This document shows positions 11,291 through 20,953 of a stretch of DNA of 64,000 nt, piece by piece (position 1 is the first letter of the stretch; each line of letters begins with the position of its first letter). The stretch lies in NCBI GenBank assembly GCA_030428185.1, contig JAUICE010000004.1, forward strand, positions 1 through 64,000. Direction: 5' to 3'. The DNA comes from Gammaproteobacteria bacterium (GTDB lineage: Bacteria > Pseudomonadota > Gammaproteobacteria > Legionellales > Legionellaceae). Both the position numbers and the translations under genes were made by a program. The notes beneath the pieces are model-generated. The model had not been told where the DNA came from, did not search any database, and was given only the letters and a program-made list of their open reading frames with translations.

Positions 11291-11670
11291 AAAATTTTAT
11301 AGTCTCATTTTGGTATGATAAAAATTAGGTTTTAGTCTCTTCTTATGAAGACTCTTGTTGAAACTAGGATCTAGTGTTATTGAAATGATAGTAAATATCA
11401 ATAGCTCTATTCCTTGCGGCAGAGTAAACGCGTCAGCGACTTTTAGCTCATTTGCTGTTAAAAGTGATTTTATGTAGCACTATTAATCCGTATAAAAACT
11501 CCTCTACTCGAATCATTTGTATCTAGATTGAACGGAATAATCAAACTCATGTGTTTGCTCCGTTTTATTAGAAAGGATAGGGGTATATAATTATTACCCA
11601 TTGATTTCAATAAGAGTTTTTTATCAAAAGCTGTGCTAATATTAAACATAAACATATTTTACCTTATAGG
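11291..11670. other. Intergenic region between divergent genes
   Basis: About 380 bases separate the oxidase gene (leftward) from the kinase-like gene (rightward). I see no convincing gene. A hairpin AACGGA...TCCGTT with inner AAAC...GTTT lies near 11530-11563 and is followed by TTTTATT. Promoters for both flanking genes are presumably here but no clear -35/-10 pair was recognised. Confidence 0.4.
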
Positions 11671-12675
11671 ATGAATATGGTTGATAGGGACCGTTTAGTA
11701 CGAACGTTAGACATATTGAAAAAAGAGGTATTTAAGGGATGCGAGATTGAGCTCAGGCCTCAATCTGGCGGATTTTCAAATGCAGATAATTTTAAAATAT
11801 CGGTTGATGGTAAAGATTTTCTATTGAGATTTCTTCCAGAAAGCACCTCCAAACCAACGAAGATGAAAGAGCTATTCCTTACTAAATTAGCATCTGATTT
11901 AAATATATCGCCTAAGCTTATTTTTCAAGATAAGGAGCACTACTTTGCTGTTATCGAATATATTGAAGGCAGAACATTAGTACCAAAAGATTTAGCCGAT
12001 GAAAATATACTATCTCAGAAATTTGAGCATATTCAAAAAATGCATCAACAAGAGTTTGTTAAAGAAATAAAAGCAGTATCTATTATTAGTCAAATACAAT
12101 CGCTTTTTGAAAAAATAGCAAATGCTGAACGATGGTTAGAAAAACTTTGTCAAGATTTTGAGTTTGTAAAATATCAACATGAAACTAAGTGTCAGCTTTC
12201 TTTTGTGTTTATTCATAATGATCTTTGGATTAACAATATGATGATAGATACTAAAGGTGATGTCTGGTTTATTGATTGGACTGACGCCGGTATGGGTTGT
12301 ATTTATTCAGATCTATCGATGTTAGGATTGGCGACTAAAAAAGATAAGTTGCTTAAAGTTCTTAGCAGTAAGTTGGACATAGAATTCGATAGTGAAATAT
12401 ATGATGCTTTTGTTCTTATACGGTTATTTAAGGTTACTATGTGGGGTGTTTATAATGCGCAGCTGAGAGCACAAGAAGAGCTGTTCTCACCAGAACTTTT
12501 AGATGATTTTTCTACAGATAATCGTAATGTACTTGAGTTTTTAAGTGACTTTGCAGAGGGTAAAGTTCCTACTGATTCAGCAGAAGACTTTATAAATATT
12601 GCTAAATTTTTCTATCAATGTTTTTTGCAGCAAAAAGCCCTTGTTAGAGAGCCTTCTAATAGTCTTAATACTTAA
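11671..12675 (+). CDS. Aminoglycoside phosphotransferase/choline kinase-like small-molecule kinase
   Basis: A 334-residue protein with the kinase-like fold of the APH/choline kinase superfamily. The N lobe has SGGFSNADNFKI (nucleotide loop) and FLLRFLPES (possible ATP-contacting segment). The Brenner motif is HNDLWINNMMI with Asp184 as catalytic base and Asn189, and Asp202 in FIDWTDAG should bind Mg. The hinge-like segment VIEYIEGRTL is also present. Substrates in this family include aminoglycosides, choline, homoserine, thiamine and host proteins, and cannot be told apart here. It lies in the accessory block between atpC and glmU and has no operon partner. Either metabolic or effector roles are possible. 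Confidence 0.72.
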   Translation: MNMVDRDRLVRTLDILKKEVFKGCEIELRPQSGGFSNADNFKISVDGKDFLLRFLPESTSKPTKMKELFLTKLASDLNISPKLIFQDKEHYFAVIEYIEGRTLVPKDLADENILSQKFEHIQKMHQQEFVKEIKAVSIISQIQSLFEKIANAERWLEKLCQDFEFVKYQHETKCQLSFVFIHNDLWINNMMIDTKGDVWFIDWTDAGMGCIYSDLSMLGLATKKDKLLKVLSSKLDIEFDSEIYDAFVLIRLFKVTMWGVYNAQLRAQEELFSPELLDDFSTDNRNVLEFLSDFAEGKVPTDSAEDFINIAKFFYQCFLQQKALVREPSNSLNT

Positions 12676-12799
12676 AGGAAGTGCTTTATCCCTATTCTTT
12701 CAAATATCCACGATATTTTAAATAAGTCTTACCTGTGGCAGAATATTGCTCTTATCAATAGGGTATAATTCGTCGCCCACTTCATCATCAGGAGCAACT

Positions 12800-14167
12800 A
12801 TGGCATTGGATATTGTGATTTTAGCCGCAGGGCATGGTAAAAGGATGAACTCAGATATACCTAAAGTCCTACATCCCCTTGCAGGAAAACCGATGCTTTC
12901 TCATGTGATAGATGTCGCAAAGTCACTAGCGCCTAACAATATTTTTATTGTTTATGGTCACGAAGGAGCAAAGGTAAGAAAAGTTATTGATGAGGATGTA
13001 CATTGGGTTTATCAGGAAAGCCAACTGGGGACCGGCCATGCGGTTTTACAAGCACTAGAGTATATCAACGACGCTAATGAAGTATTGGTGTTGTCTTCTG
13101 ACGTTCCGATGATTACAGCAGCTACGCTCAAGCGCCTGCAGGTCGAGAAAGATAAGTCGCCATTGGCCTTACTTACAGCAAATTTTAAAGAGCCTTTTGG
13201 ATTGGGACGTATTATTCGTGATGATAATGGTTCTTTTTTGAAAATTGTCGAAGAGCGTGATGCCAGCAAAGAAGAAAAAAAAGCTCATGAAATTTATTCA
13301 GGAATTATGTTGGCTGACGCTTCTTTACTCAAGACATGGTTACCTTCTCTGACGAGCCATAACGCGCAAAAAGAGCTGTATTTAACGGCGATTGTAGAGA
13401 TGGCGGTACGGGAGGGGCATGTTGTTAATAGTATTTTAACCGATGACAATCTTGAGGTGTTTGGTGTGAATGATAGAAAACAACTTCATAGTTTAGAGCG
13501 ACACTATCAAAAGAAACAAGCATCTATGCTGATGGCAGACGGTGTGAGCTTTGCTGATAGTGCACGTGTTGATATTCGTGGAGCACTTACGGCTGCTCGA
13601 GATGTTTATATTGACGTGAATAATGTCTTTGAGGGACAGGTTACGCTTGAGGAAGGTGTTCACATCGAGCCAAATTGTATTTTGAAAAACTGTCATATTA
13701 AAAAAGGTGCTAAGATTTTTTCTCACTCTGTGATAGATGGTGCAACGATTGGTACACACGCAACAGTGGGTCCTTTTGCACGTATTAGGCCAGAGACAGA
13801 GTTAAAAGCGAATGCAAAAATAGGTAACTTTGTTGAGGTAAAAAAAGCTGTAGTTGGCGAGCATAGCAAGGCGAGTCATTTAAGCTATGTTGGTGATGCA
13901 ATTATTGGAGAGCATGTAAATATTGGCGCAGGTACGATTACTTGTAATTATGATGGCGTGAAAAAACATCAGACTGTTATTGATAATGGTGCGTTTATTG
14001 GTTCAGGTACAGAGCTTGTTGCTCCGATACATGTAGGCGAAAATGCTACGATTGGCGCTGGGACGACGCTACGTAGAAATGCTCCGCCAGAGAAATTAAC
14101 GTTAACGCAAAGCGTGCAGAAGACCGTTGATAACTGGCAGCGACCAGAAGAAGATAAGTCTCGATAA
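12800..14167 (+). CDS. glmU: Bifunctional GlmU: N-acetylglucosamine-1-phosphate uridyltransferase and glucosamine-1-phosphate acetyltransferase
   Basis: GlmU performs the last two steps to UDP-GlcNAc, the precursor of peptidoglycan and LPS. The start at 12800 (MALDIVILAAGHGKRM) is preferred because CAGGAG lies just upstream; an in-frame ATG 54 bases earlier adds residues foreign to the family. The N-terminal pyrophosphorylase domain carries the nucleotide loop and Lys in IPKVLHPLAGKPM; the C-terminal half has left-handed beta-helix hexapeptides, including ARIRPETEL, KIGNFVEVKKA and GAGTITCNYDG. The 455-residue length is normal. Together with glmS it covers much of the UDP-GlcNAc pathway. Confidence 0.96.
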   Translation: MALDIVILAAGHGKRMNSDIPKVLHPLAGKPMLSHVIDVAKSLAPNNIFIVYGHEGAKVRKVIDEDVHWVYQESQLGTGHAVLQALEYINDANEVLVLSSDVPMITAATLKRLQVEKDKSPLALLTANFKEPFGLGRIIRDDNGSFLKIVEERDASKEEKKAHEIYSGIMLADASLLKTWLPSLTSHNAQKELYLTAIVEMAVREGHVVNSILTDDNLEVFGVNDRKQLHSLERHYQKKQASMLMADGVSFADSARVDIRGALTAARDVYIDVNNVFEGQVTLEEGVHIEPNCILKNCHIKKGAKIFSHSVIDGATIGTHATVGPFARIRPETELKANAKIGNFVEVKKAVVGEHSKASHLSYVGDAIIGEHVNIGAGTITCNYDGVKKHQTVIDNGAFIGSGTELVAPIHVGENATIGAGTTLRRNAPPEKLTLTQSVQKTVDNWQRPEEDKSR

Positions 14168-14200
14168 CGATATTTTTTATAAGATGTCCTTTCGTAGAGC

Positions 14201-15394
14201 TTAAGGTTTATCGCTAGCATTACCCCAGGGAATATAAAGTGGTAGCGTAAGCAGACCTAATATTAGAATGATGTGTGAAAAATCAACAATACTTCCTTCA
14301 TTAAAGAAGGTAATGAGTAAGCTACCTAAAAAGCCACTTAAGGCAATAAAGCTTGCGAATAATGACATTTTAATTGCAACACTACCGCCACGACTTTCAA
14401 TGGCCAAGCGGTTGAAGACGGGGAAGGAAATACCAGAGCTAAAAGCGATCAGCGCTAAAGGTAGCACGATATCGACTAAACGATCTGGGGCCATGTAACT
14501 TAGGAGAACATTGAGTAGGCAGGCGCTGGTAATGATTGTAAGACATAAAAAAATCATTTTGGTTAGTGAGTAGCGTTCGAGTAATAGCGGTACACATCGA
14601 GTACCAATAATTAATGCACTGAAGATAATGATTTGTGTGTAGCCAAATGTCATCGGTGTTAGATGAAATACTTCAAGCACTAAGAAAGGACCTTCTGTTA
14701 TCCAGGCAATCATAATGGCGAAGATCAAGCAAATACATAGTGTAGGCTGCAAAAATGTCCAGTTACCGAGGATGTGGGCATAGTCTTTAGCAATTTTTGA
14801 TAGATTTAAAGGTTGCTGCTCTTTAAGTGTTTCAGGCATGGAGATCGCGATAGCATATAGAAAAATTAAACCTAAAAAGCCAAGAATGAAAAAAATATAT
14901 CTCCATGAAAAGTGCAGCAAAATGATGGCGCCAAGCAGAGGGCCGACGGCAGGTGCTAAAACAGAAATGCTACTCATCCAGGCCAGTGTGTTAATTGCTT
15001 CTTTTTGTTCAAAAATAGCATGTATAGTCGCATACCCAGTGACAACCATGGGGGCGATAGAGCATCCTTGAAAAAAACGACCAATGAGAAGTGTCGATGG
15101 GGTTTGCGCAAAACCCAGTATAAAAGAAGAGATAATAAAAAGGCCTCCGCCTACAAGCATTACTTTTCGGCGACCAAACCTATCAGCGATTGGGCCCATG
15201 ATTAGTTGCATTAAAGCATTACCAAAGAAGAAAACCGTTAGGCTGAGTTGTGCAATATCTTTGTGAATACTTAAATTATCACTGATGATAGGTAGAGCCG
15301 GTAAATAGGCATCATTACTTAAGTAGCAGACCAGCTCATAAAGTACGAGAAATAGAGGAAAATAAGCTACTTTAATCTGTTTATGTTTATTCAT
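14201..15394 (-). CDS. MFS multidrug transporter of the Bcr/CflA family
   Basis: About 397 residues with 12 predicted membrane segments. The N-terminal part has SNDAYLPALPIISDNL and LSLTVFFFGNALMQLIMGPIADRFGRRKVMLVGG, where GPIADRFGRRKV is the MFS loop 2-3 motif and NDAYLPALP fits the Bcr/CflA/drug H+ antiporter-1 subgroup. The start at 15394 (MNKHKQ) is chosen because GGGA lies 9 bases before it; an in-frame ATG lies 27 bases further upstream. It probably exports drugs such as bicyclomycin or chloramphenicol, or a metabolite. It sits between glmU and glmS on the opposite strand, splitting a pair that is adjacent in many gammaproteobacteria. Confidence 0.88.
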   Translation of the reverse strand: MNKHKQIKVAYFPLFLVLYELVCYLSNDAYLPALPIISDNLSIHKDIAQLSLTVFFFGNALMQLIMGPIADRFGRRKVMLVGGGLFIISSFILGFAQTPSTLLIGRFFQGCSIAPMVVTGYATIHAIFEQKEAINTLAWMSSISVLAPAVGPLLGAIILLHFSWRYIFFILGFLGLIFLYAIAISMPETLKEQQPLNLSKIAKDYAHILGNWTFLQPTLCICLIFAIMIAWITEGPFLVLEVFHLTPMTFGYTQIIIFSALIIGTRCVPLLLERYSLTKMIFLCLTIITSACLLNVLLSYMAPDRLVDIVLPLALIAFSSGISFPVFNRLAIESRGGSVAIKMSLFASFIALSGFLGSLLITFFNEGSIVDFSHIILILGLLTLPLYIPWGNASDKP

Positions 15395-15487
15395 AGAGAA
15401 ATTTCCCGGCATTTTTCTCAAAAAAAACGCATTTTGTCATAGTGAAGTCATTAATAGCAAGTAGTAACCTTTATAATACCCAATGGA

Positions 15488-15523
15488 CCCCTATTGTTAA
15501 TTGTCGCATAATGGGGACTTTTT
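15488..15523 (+). promoter_or_regulatory. Stem-loop with T tract upstream of glmS
   Basis: CCCC-T-ATT pairs with AAT-GGGG (one bulged base) and is followed within three bases by TTTTT, 25-60 bases before the glmS start. It could be a leader attenuator or an incidental terminator. It does not look like a glmS ribozyme. Confidence 0.3.
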
Positions 15524-15547
15524 ATATTCCCTAAATATGGAGAAGCC

Positions 15548-17368
15548 ATGTGCGGTATTGTTGGTGCAGTGTCTATACGTAAGGTTTCACCTCTGTTACT
15601 AAGTGGTTTACAGCGGTTGGAATATCGAGGTTATGATTCAGCAGGCGTTGCCGTGATGGACGATGAGGCTAATCTCTCTTGTCTTCGCTGCCAAGGAAAG
15701 GTTTTAGAGCTTATTACCAAAGAATCGCAGCAGCCTTTGGGCGGCACTCTAGGTATTGCACATACTCGATGGGCAACCCATGGTAAGCCTTGTGAGGAAA
15801 ATGCCCATCCACATATGTCTAGTGATGATATTGCGCTTGTCCACAATGGCATTGTTGAGAATCATGATAGTTTGCGTGAACGTTTAAAAAGCTACGGATA
15901 TGCAATTCGCTCAGAAACGGATACAGAAGTTATAGTGCATCTAATACATCACCTTAATAAGGAAACAAAGAGCTTTGTTGAAACACTTGCAAAGGTGAGT
16001 GAACAACTAAATGGTGCTTATGCCTGTGGAATCATACATAAAGCTGAAGCTAATAGTTTGTATGCTATGCGGCGAGGTAGCCCTTTAGTTATAGGCTTTG
16101 GAGATGATGAGATGTTTATCGCATCAGATCCGTTAGCATTAAACGGAATGGCTCATGAAGTGATGTATTTAGAAGACGGCGATATTGCACGACTAACTAA
16201 AGACAGTGTAGAGATATTTAGTGGTGATCTAACTCCAGTTAGGCGTCATAAGGAATCGATTAAAACCCATGTTGGTAATACAACGAAGGGCGAGTATCGT
16301 CACTATATGCTTAAAGAAATTTTTGAGCAACCACAAGTCATTGCAGATACGCTACAAGGAAGGTTAACTGAGAATGGGGTTTTTGCAGAAGCTTTTGGTG
16401 ATAAGGCTCCAGAGCTATTTAAAAAAACTCAACATATACATATTGTTGCATGTGGCACCAGTTATCATGCTGGTTTAGTTGCAAAATATTGGTTGGAAAA
16501 GTTAACCGATTTACCAACATCAGTAGAAGTTGCCAGCGAATATCGTTATAGACGTGTAGTGGTTCCAGAAAATACTTTATTTATAACGGTGTCACAATCT
16601 GGTGAGACCGCTGATACCTTGGCTGCGTTAAAAAAAGCTAAGGCGCTACCCTATTTAACAACATTAGCCATTTGTAATGTGCCAACGAGCTCTTTGGTTA
16701 GAGAGTCTGACTTAGTGTGTTTAACTCGAGCTGGTGTTGAAATTGGTGTCGCTTCAACCAAAGCATTTACTACCCAGCTTTGTGTTTTTGTATTATTGAC
16801 TATGAGTTTAATGTCACATAAGGATAAAGAAAAAACCATTGCTAAGGCGTTACTCAATTTTCCTAGTTTTTGTGAATCACTATTAAAATTGAATAAAGAG
16901 ATTCAAGAGGTTGCCAGAGATTTTGTCGAGAAAGAGCATGCGTTGTATTTAGGGCGAGGCAAGCATTACCCTGTTGCTCTTGAAGGTGCTTTGAAACTCA
17001 AGGAAATTTCTTATATTCATGCTGAAGCATATCCTGCTGGTGAGTTAAAGCATGGGCCCTTAGCTTTGGTGGATGAAGGCATGCCGGTTATTTGTGTTGC
17101 GCCAAACGATAAACTTCTAGAAAAGCTTAAAGCCAATTTATCTGAAGTAAGCGCTAGGGGTGGTAGGTTGTATGTTTTTGCCTGCAAGGGTTTGCAGCTT
17201 GAAAACTCAGAGCATGTCACGCTTATTGAAATACCAGAGGTTGAGCGTACTATCGCTCCTATTGCTTATACCATACCATTACAACTGCTTGCTTATCATG
17301 TAGCGGTCCTTAAAGGCACTGATGTTGATCAGCCTCGTAATCTTGCAAAATCGGTTACAGTGGAGTAG
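15548..17368 (+). CDS. glmS: Glutamine--fructose-6-phosphate aminotransferase (isomerising)
   Basis: GlmS makes glucosamine-6-phosphate from fructose-6-phosphate and glutamine, the entry step of amino-sugar synthesis. The 606-residue product begins MCGIVGAV, with Cys as the N-terminal nucleophile after Met removal, and has HTRWATHG and HNGIVEN in the glutaminase domain. Two SIS domains follow (ACGTSYHAGLVAKYW, SQSGETADTL, then the second with AEAYPAGELKHGPLALV). The C terminus ends RNLAKSVTVE, the usual family ending. A likely two-gene transcript with panC follows, since panC starts 3 bases after the stop. Confidence 0.98.
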   Translation: MCGIVGAVSIRKVSPLLLSGLQRLEYRGYDSAGVAVMDDEANLSCLRCQGKVLELITKESQQPLGGTLGIAHTRWATHGKPCEENAHPHMSSDDIALVHNGIVENHDSLRERLKSYGYAIRSETDTEVIVHLIHHLNKETKSFVETLAKVSEQLNGAYACGIIHKAEANSLYAMRRGSPLVIGFGDDEMFIASDPLALNGMAHEVMYLEDGDIARLTKDSVEIFSGDLTPVRRHKESIKTHVGNTTKGEYRHYMLKEIFEQPQVIADTLQGRLTENGVFAEAFGDKAPELFKKTQHIHIVACGTSYHAGLVAKYWLEKLTDLPTSVEVASEYRYRRVVVPENTLFITVSQSGETADTLAALKKAKALPYLTTLAICNVPTSSLVRESDLVCLTRAGVEIGVASTKAFTTQLCVFVLLTMSLMSHKDKEKTIAKALLNFPSFCESLLKLNKEIQEVARDFVEKEHALYLGRGKHYPVALEGALKLKEISYIHAEAYPAGELKHGPLALVDEGMPVICVAPNDKLLEKLKANLSEVSARGGRLYVFACKGLQLENSEHVTLIEIPEVERTIAPIAYTIPLQLLAYHVAVLKGTDVDQPRNLAKSVTVE

Positions 17369-17370
17369 TT

Positions 17371-18144
17371 GTGAAAGTAATAAGGACCATCAGTGAGTGG
17401 CAAGAGATAAGAAGAGGTCTATCAGGTTGTATCGGCTTTGTTCCGACTATGGGGAACTTACATCGTGGACATTTATCATTAGTCATTAAGAGTCAAGAAG
17501 AAAATGATATTACCGTTGTTAGTATTTTTGTAAATCCAAAGCAGTTTAATGATGATAGTGACTATAATAACTATCCTCGCACTGAAAAAGCAGATCTAGA
17601 TGCGCTAAAAGCCCAAGGCGTTGACTATTGCTTTATACCAAATGCCGAAGAGCTTTATCCAGATAGTGATGCTTATGAGGTTTCTGAGCAGGTAATGAGT
17701 GGAGCTGATGAAGGTGCTTTTCGCCCTGGGCACTTCACTGGTGTTTTGACTGTAGTGCTGAAATTTTTTCTATTGATTAAACCACAAAATGCTTATTTTG
17801 GAGAAAAAGACTACCAACAATTTCAGCTAGTTAAGGGAATGGTTAAGGCTTTTTTTCTTGATATTTGTGTATGTGCTTGTCCTACATTACGGGAAGAATC
17901 TAAATTAGCACTAAGCTCAAGAAACAATCGTTTAACAAAAGAGCAAAAAAAGAAAGCCGAACGGTTTGCTGAAATATTTCACTCAAACGAATCCATAGAA
18001 GCGATTCAGCGACAACTCCGCGCTGAACGTATTACTTATGACTATATTTTAGAGCGTGGCGGTAGGCGTTTTGCCGCAGTATACATCGATAATATACGAT
18101 TAATTGATAACTATACCCAATCTACTTGGAAATGCGAGCTTTGA
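17371..18144 (+). CDS. panC: Pantothenate synthetase
   Basis: PanC joins pantoate and beta-alanine with ATP to give pantothenate. The start is GTG, directly after glmS, with TGGAG in the glmS end as ribosome binding site. Motifs seen are VPTMGNLHRGHLSLV (HxGH nucleotide site), SIFVNPKQFN, FRPGHFTGVLTVV, FGEKDYQQFQ and LALSSRNNRL, so the active site is complete. At 257 residues it is about 25 shorter than the E. coli enzyme, the loss being in the C-terminal lid domain. No panB or panD is adjacent. Coupling to glmS is by position only. Confidence 0.95.
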   Translation: MKVIRTISEWQEIRRGLSGCIGFVPTMGNLHRGHLSLVIKSQEENDITVVSIFVNPKQFNDDSDYNNYPRTEKADLDALKAQGVDYCFIPNAEELYPDSDAYEVSEQVMSGADEGAFRPGHFTGVLTVVLKFFLLIKPQNAYFGEKDYQQFQLVKGMVKAFFLDICVCACPTLREESKLALSSRNNRLTKEQKKKAERFAEIFHSNESIEAIQRQLRAERITYDYILERGGRRFAAVYIDNIRLIDNYTQSTWKCEL

Positions 18145-18247
18145 GCATTGTTATATTGCTTGTTTTATGATGAGTAATGACTCAAAGGTTTTCTAAGTGG
18201 TTAAAATTTGATACCTTTGTTTTTTTGTGTTTTTTCTAGTATTGCCT

Positions 18248-19216
18248 GTGAGTATCAAAACGTTAAATGAGCCGCTAATAATTGGCTCGGTGACACTGTC
18301 TCATCGTCTCATACAAGGGCCACTGGCGGGTATTAGCTGCGCACCTTTTAGAGAACTATTTGCAGAATTTATATTACCTGCTTACGCAGTTACAGAAATG
18401 ATATCAGCACAAGACTTAGTCTCTAGAAAACAAACAAAGCAGCGGTATGTAGTAAAAAGTGCTAAAGAAGCGCCTCTTTGTTACCAGTTATCAGGTAGCG
18501 ATCCAGATGTTCTAGCAAAAGCAATTACCGTAGTCGAATCAAAGGGGGCTGATTTAATTGATTTGAATGCGGGCTGTCCAATGCCGAAAATAAGAAAAAA
18601 GCATTGTGGATCAGCACACATTGAGGATCCCAAAAAGTTAGCATCTATAGTTTCTATGATGCGAAAAAGCACACTAAAACCTCTAACCGTTAAAATACGC
18701 ACCAAAGGTCATAGCAGTGATACAAGTTATTTAAAAGCAGCTAAAGTGATTGAGGAGCAGGGTGCGGATGCCATCATTGTTCATGGAAGACATTGGACAG
18801 AAGATTACAATACCGCTTGCTCTTTTGAACAAATAGCAGAAGTAAAATCACAGCTAACGATACCGGTTATCGCTAATGGTGATTTATCGACAAAAGAGTC
18901 TATTGAACAATGTATTAAAATAACGGGTTGTGATGGGTATATGATAGCAAGAGCTGCAATTGGTCAACCCTGGTTATATGAGTCGTTACTTTGCCAGGAG
19001 ATTTCCCCAAGTTTAGAGAAAAAAATACAGTTGTTTCTAACCCATATTTTTCGACTTGCCGACTTGGAGGAAAGTGAACAAATTGCTTTGTTTCAAGCCA
19101 GAAGACTATTGAAACATTATTTTAAAAATGATGTATCAATGAAGAAAATTGTTGATATATATCAATGTGATAGTCTAAATAGTTTACACCAATCGCTCAA
19201 TTTGTGGTTGAGTTGA
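18248..19216 (+). CDS. tRNA-dihydrouridine synthase family protein
   Basis: A flavin-dependent TIM-barrel enzyme that reduces uridines in tRNA. The barrel starts with LIQGPLAGISCAPFRELF; the active-site loop is DLNAGCPMPKIRKKHCGSA with the catalytic Cys in GCP, followed by PLTVKIRTKG, DAIIVHGRHWTEDYN, IPVIANGDL and GYMIARAAIGQPWLYE. All of these fit Dus enzymes, closest by eye to the DusB/DusC type, but the subgroup cannot be set. The GTG at 18248 (MSIKTLNEP) is used; the frame is open to 18227 with another GTG and neither has a strong ribosome binding site. Confidence 0.88.
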   Translation: MSIKTLNEPLIIGSVTLSHRLIQGPLAGISCAPFRELFAEFILPAYAVTEMISAQDLVSRKQTKQRYVVKSAKEAPLCYQLSGSDPDVLAKAITVVESKGADLIDLNAGCPMPKIRKKHCGSAHIEDPKKLASIVSMMRKSTLKPLTVKIRTKGHSSDTSYLKAAKVIEEQGADAIIVHGRHWTEDYNTACSFEQIAEVKSQLTIPVIANGDLSTKESIEQCIKITGCDGYMIARAAIGQPWLYESLLCQEISPSLEKKIQLFLTHIFRLADLEESEQIALFQARRLLKHYFKNDVSMKKIVDIYQCDSLNSLHQSLNLWLS

Positions 19217-19266
19217 TTGATAAATGCTATTATTTCGTGGTTTGCTCACTAAATTTGGAGTGTATG

Positions 19267-20322
19267 ATGAAGCGATTCTTTCTAGCGATATCGGCCTTTA
19301 TTCTGTTAGGGTTTTCCACATCTTATGCTGCAGAGTTTGATCGAGTCATTATTTTCGGTGATAGCTTATCGGATACTGGGAATTTATATAAGCGCACATT
19401 ACATATTATTCCTAAATCTCCTCCCTACTACAAGGGACACTTTAGCAATAATCAAGTTTGGTCTGAGAAATTGATAAAACAGTATTTTGGTGATGACGTG
19501 TCAGCGCATCTTGAAAACTATGCTGTTGGTGGTGCAGGCGCTATTTTAAGTTATAAAGAAAATTTGCCTTATACCTTATGGGCTGAAGTCAATGCTTATT
19601 TACATTGGTATGGAAATGAGGATATTAAAAAATCATTACATATAGTGTGGATTGGGGCTAACAATTATTTAAATGGCCCTACAGACGTTGATGGATTAAC
19701 CACAAGTGTTGTCGATGGAATTAAAGATCAGATTGAGAATCTGATTACACATGATGCGCGGATGATTGTGGTCGGTAATTTACCCGATATTGGCAAAAGT
19801 CCATCAGCTCATGAAACACAAACAGAGGAATTATTGAGTCGGTTAATAGAAGTCCATAATCAAAAGTTACTGGTAATGTATGAAAAGCTAAAAGAGCAGT
19901 ATCCAGAGGTTACTTTTGGTTATTTTGATGCTTGGCACCGTTTTAACGAAGTAGAAGAGCATCCTGCACTATTTGGGCTGTCAAATGTTGATACACCTTG
20001 CTATAACGGAGGATATTTTTTAACAGCGCTTAGCCAGCCTAATGATGAATCTTTGAAAGCATACTTAGCTGAGCAAACGGGTAGTGAGGGTAAAAAGTTA
20101 CCCAAAGAAACCATCAACTTCTTAGTTAACAATCCAGAAACAAAAATTGCAGTAAAGAATGCTTATCTGGCCAAGTATAATGCGTATTTAGGCAGCCAGG
20201 ACACAATATGTGAGGGTGATATGTTTTGGGATACAGTACATCCCACAACTTATGTACATCACTATATCGCGCAATATTTTGATGAAGCTATCCGCAAAGC
20301 AGATCTTCGACCTGCTCGATAA
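19267..20322 (+). CDS. Exported GDSL (SGNH) lipase/acyltransferase, PlaA-like
   Basis: The 351-residue product starts at MKRFF, 6 bases after a GGAG site; the first 22 residues are a signal peptide ending YAA. The SGNH blocks are present: IIFGDSLSDTGN (Ser nucleophile), GG in ENYAVGGAGA, IVWIGANNY (block III) and WDTVHPTTYVHHYIA (Asp-His). The layout resembles the Legionella PlaA/PlaC group of secreted lysophospholipases and the Vibrio thermolabile haemolysin. It probably acts on host or membrane phospholipids after export. It stands alone on the plus strand and faces a convergent gene. Confidence 0.85.
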   Translation: MKRFFLAISAFILLGFSTSYAAEFDRVIIFGDSLSDTGNLYKRTLHIIPKSPPYYKGHFSNNQVWSEKLIKQYFGDDVSAHLENYAVGGAGAILSYKENLPYTLWAEVNAYLHWYGNEDIKKSLHIVWIGANNYLNGPTDVDGLTTSVVDGIKDQIENLITHDARMIVVGNLPDIGKSPSAHETQTEELLSRLIEVHNQKLLVMYEKLKEQYPEVTFGYFDAWHRFNEVEEHPALFGLSNVDTPCYNGGYFLTALSQPNDESLKAYLAEQTGSEGKKLPKETINFLVNNPETKIAVKNAYLAKYNAYLGSQDTICEGDMFWDTVHPTTYVHHYIAQYFDEAIRKADLRPAR

Positions 20323-20329
20323 GGGATCT

Positions 20330-20800
20330 TTATAGACGCTCTGATTTCATTCGTACATTTTTTCTAAAACCTAGCCCTGGCCATGCCTGGGCTAGGCGAT
20401 TTGGCCCACTTTTCTCACAAGGATATGCGGTCATAAGAACACGTATTGCGATACTAGAAATCGACTCGCTATCATTATCACCAACACCGCCCTTAATAAC
20501 GTTTAATAACAGCTCGTGAATCACAGTACCGTTGATCTCCACATTTTCTTTAGGGCAAATAATGGGGTGTCCCTGTTTTTTAGCTTCATTGTTCATGGCA
20601 ACAATAGTTTGCGCAACCGTTTCATCAGTGATGGCTAAAATGCTTTTAGCTGAGCGCATCCAGGCCTGTGCTTGTGGTGAAGCTTTTAAGGACATTTCAG
20701 GTATTGACTTAGCGACCTTTGCATACTTGCTGATGCTATCTGCAGAGGATGGCAGCGCTAAACTTAAACACACTATCATTAGAAAATATTTCTTAAGCAT
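20330..20800 (-). CDS. Small exported protein, unknown function
   Basis: A 156-residue protein with an N-terminal signal peptide (MLKKYFLMIVCLSLALPSSA). The mature part is mainly helical and has two cysteines, in HPIICPKEN and MTAYPCEKSG, that could form a disulfide. The C-terminal segment around AIRVLMTAYPCE is loosely like the Rap1a/Tai immunity family, but this is a weak resemblance and I do not assign it. Convergent with the GDSL lipase gene, 8 bases apart, so the two share a transcription end region. Confidence 0.6.
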   Translation of the reverse strand: MLKKYFLMIVCLSLALPSSADSISKYAKVAKSIPEMSLKASPQAQAWMRSAKSILAITDETVAQTIVAMNNEAKKQGHPIICPKENVEINGTVIHELLLNVIKGGVGDNDSESISSIAIRVLMTAYPCEKSGPNRLAQAWPGLGFRKNVRMKSERL

Positions 20801-20953
20801 AACAAAAAAACTTTTTGCGTAAATTTATCTCAGATTATACTTGTTTTGTAGGCAGAGTCCATCAACATGCCCCTAACTTATCATAACTCAAGTTCTTTGC
20901 CACTAGACTATAATTCCTTTAAGTCTTTCCATTGCTAAAAGAGGCAAAGTGCC

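Noticed and set aside
11470-11655. 61-codon minus-strand frame in the gap before the kinase-like gene.
   Set aside because: No ribosome binding site, no domain; the region looks like a promoter and leader gap.
14268-15266. Several plus-strand frames (60-77 codons) across the MFS transporter gene.
   Set aside because: Antisense to a well-supported transporter, without ribosome binding sites or motifs.
15488-15547. A glmS ribozyme upstream of glmS.
   Set aside because: The leader is too short and lacks the ribozyme core; the ribozyme is typical of Gram-positive bacteria.
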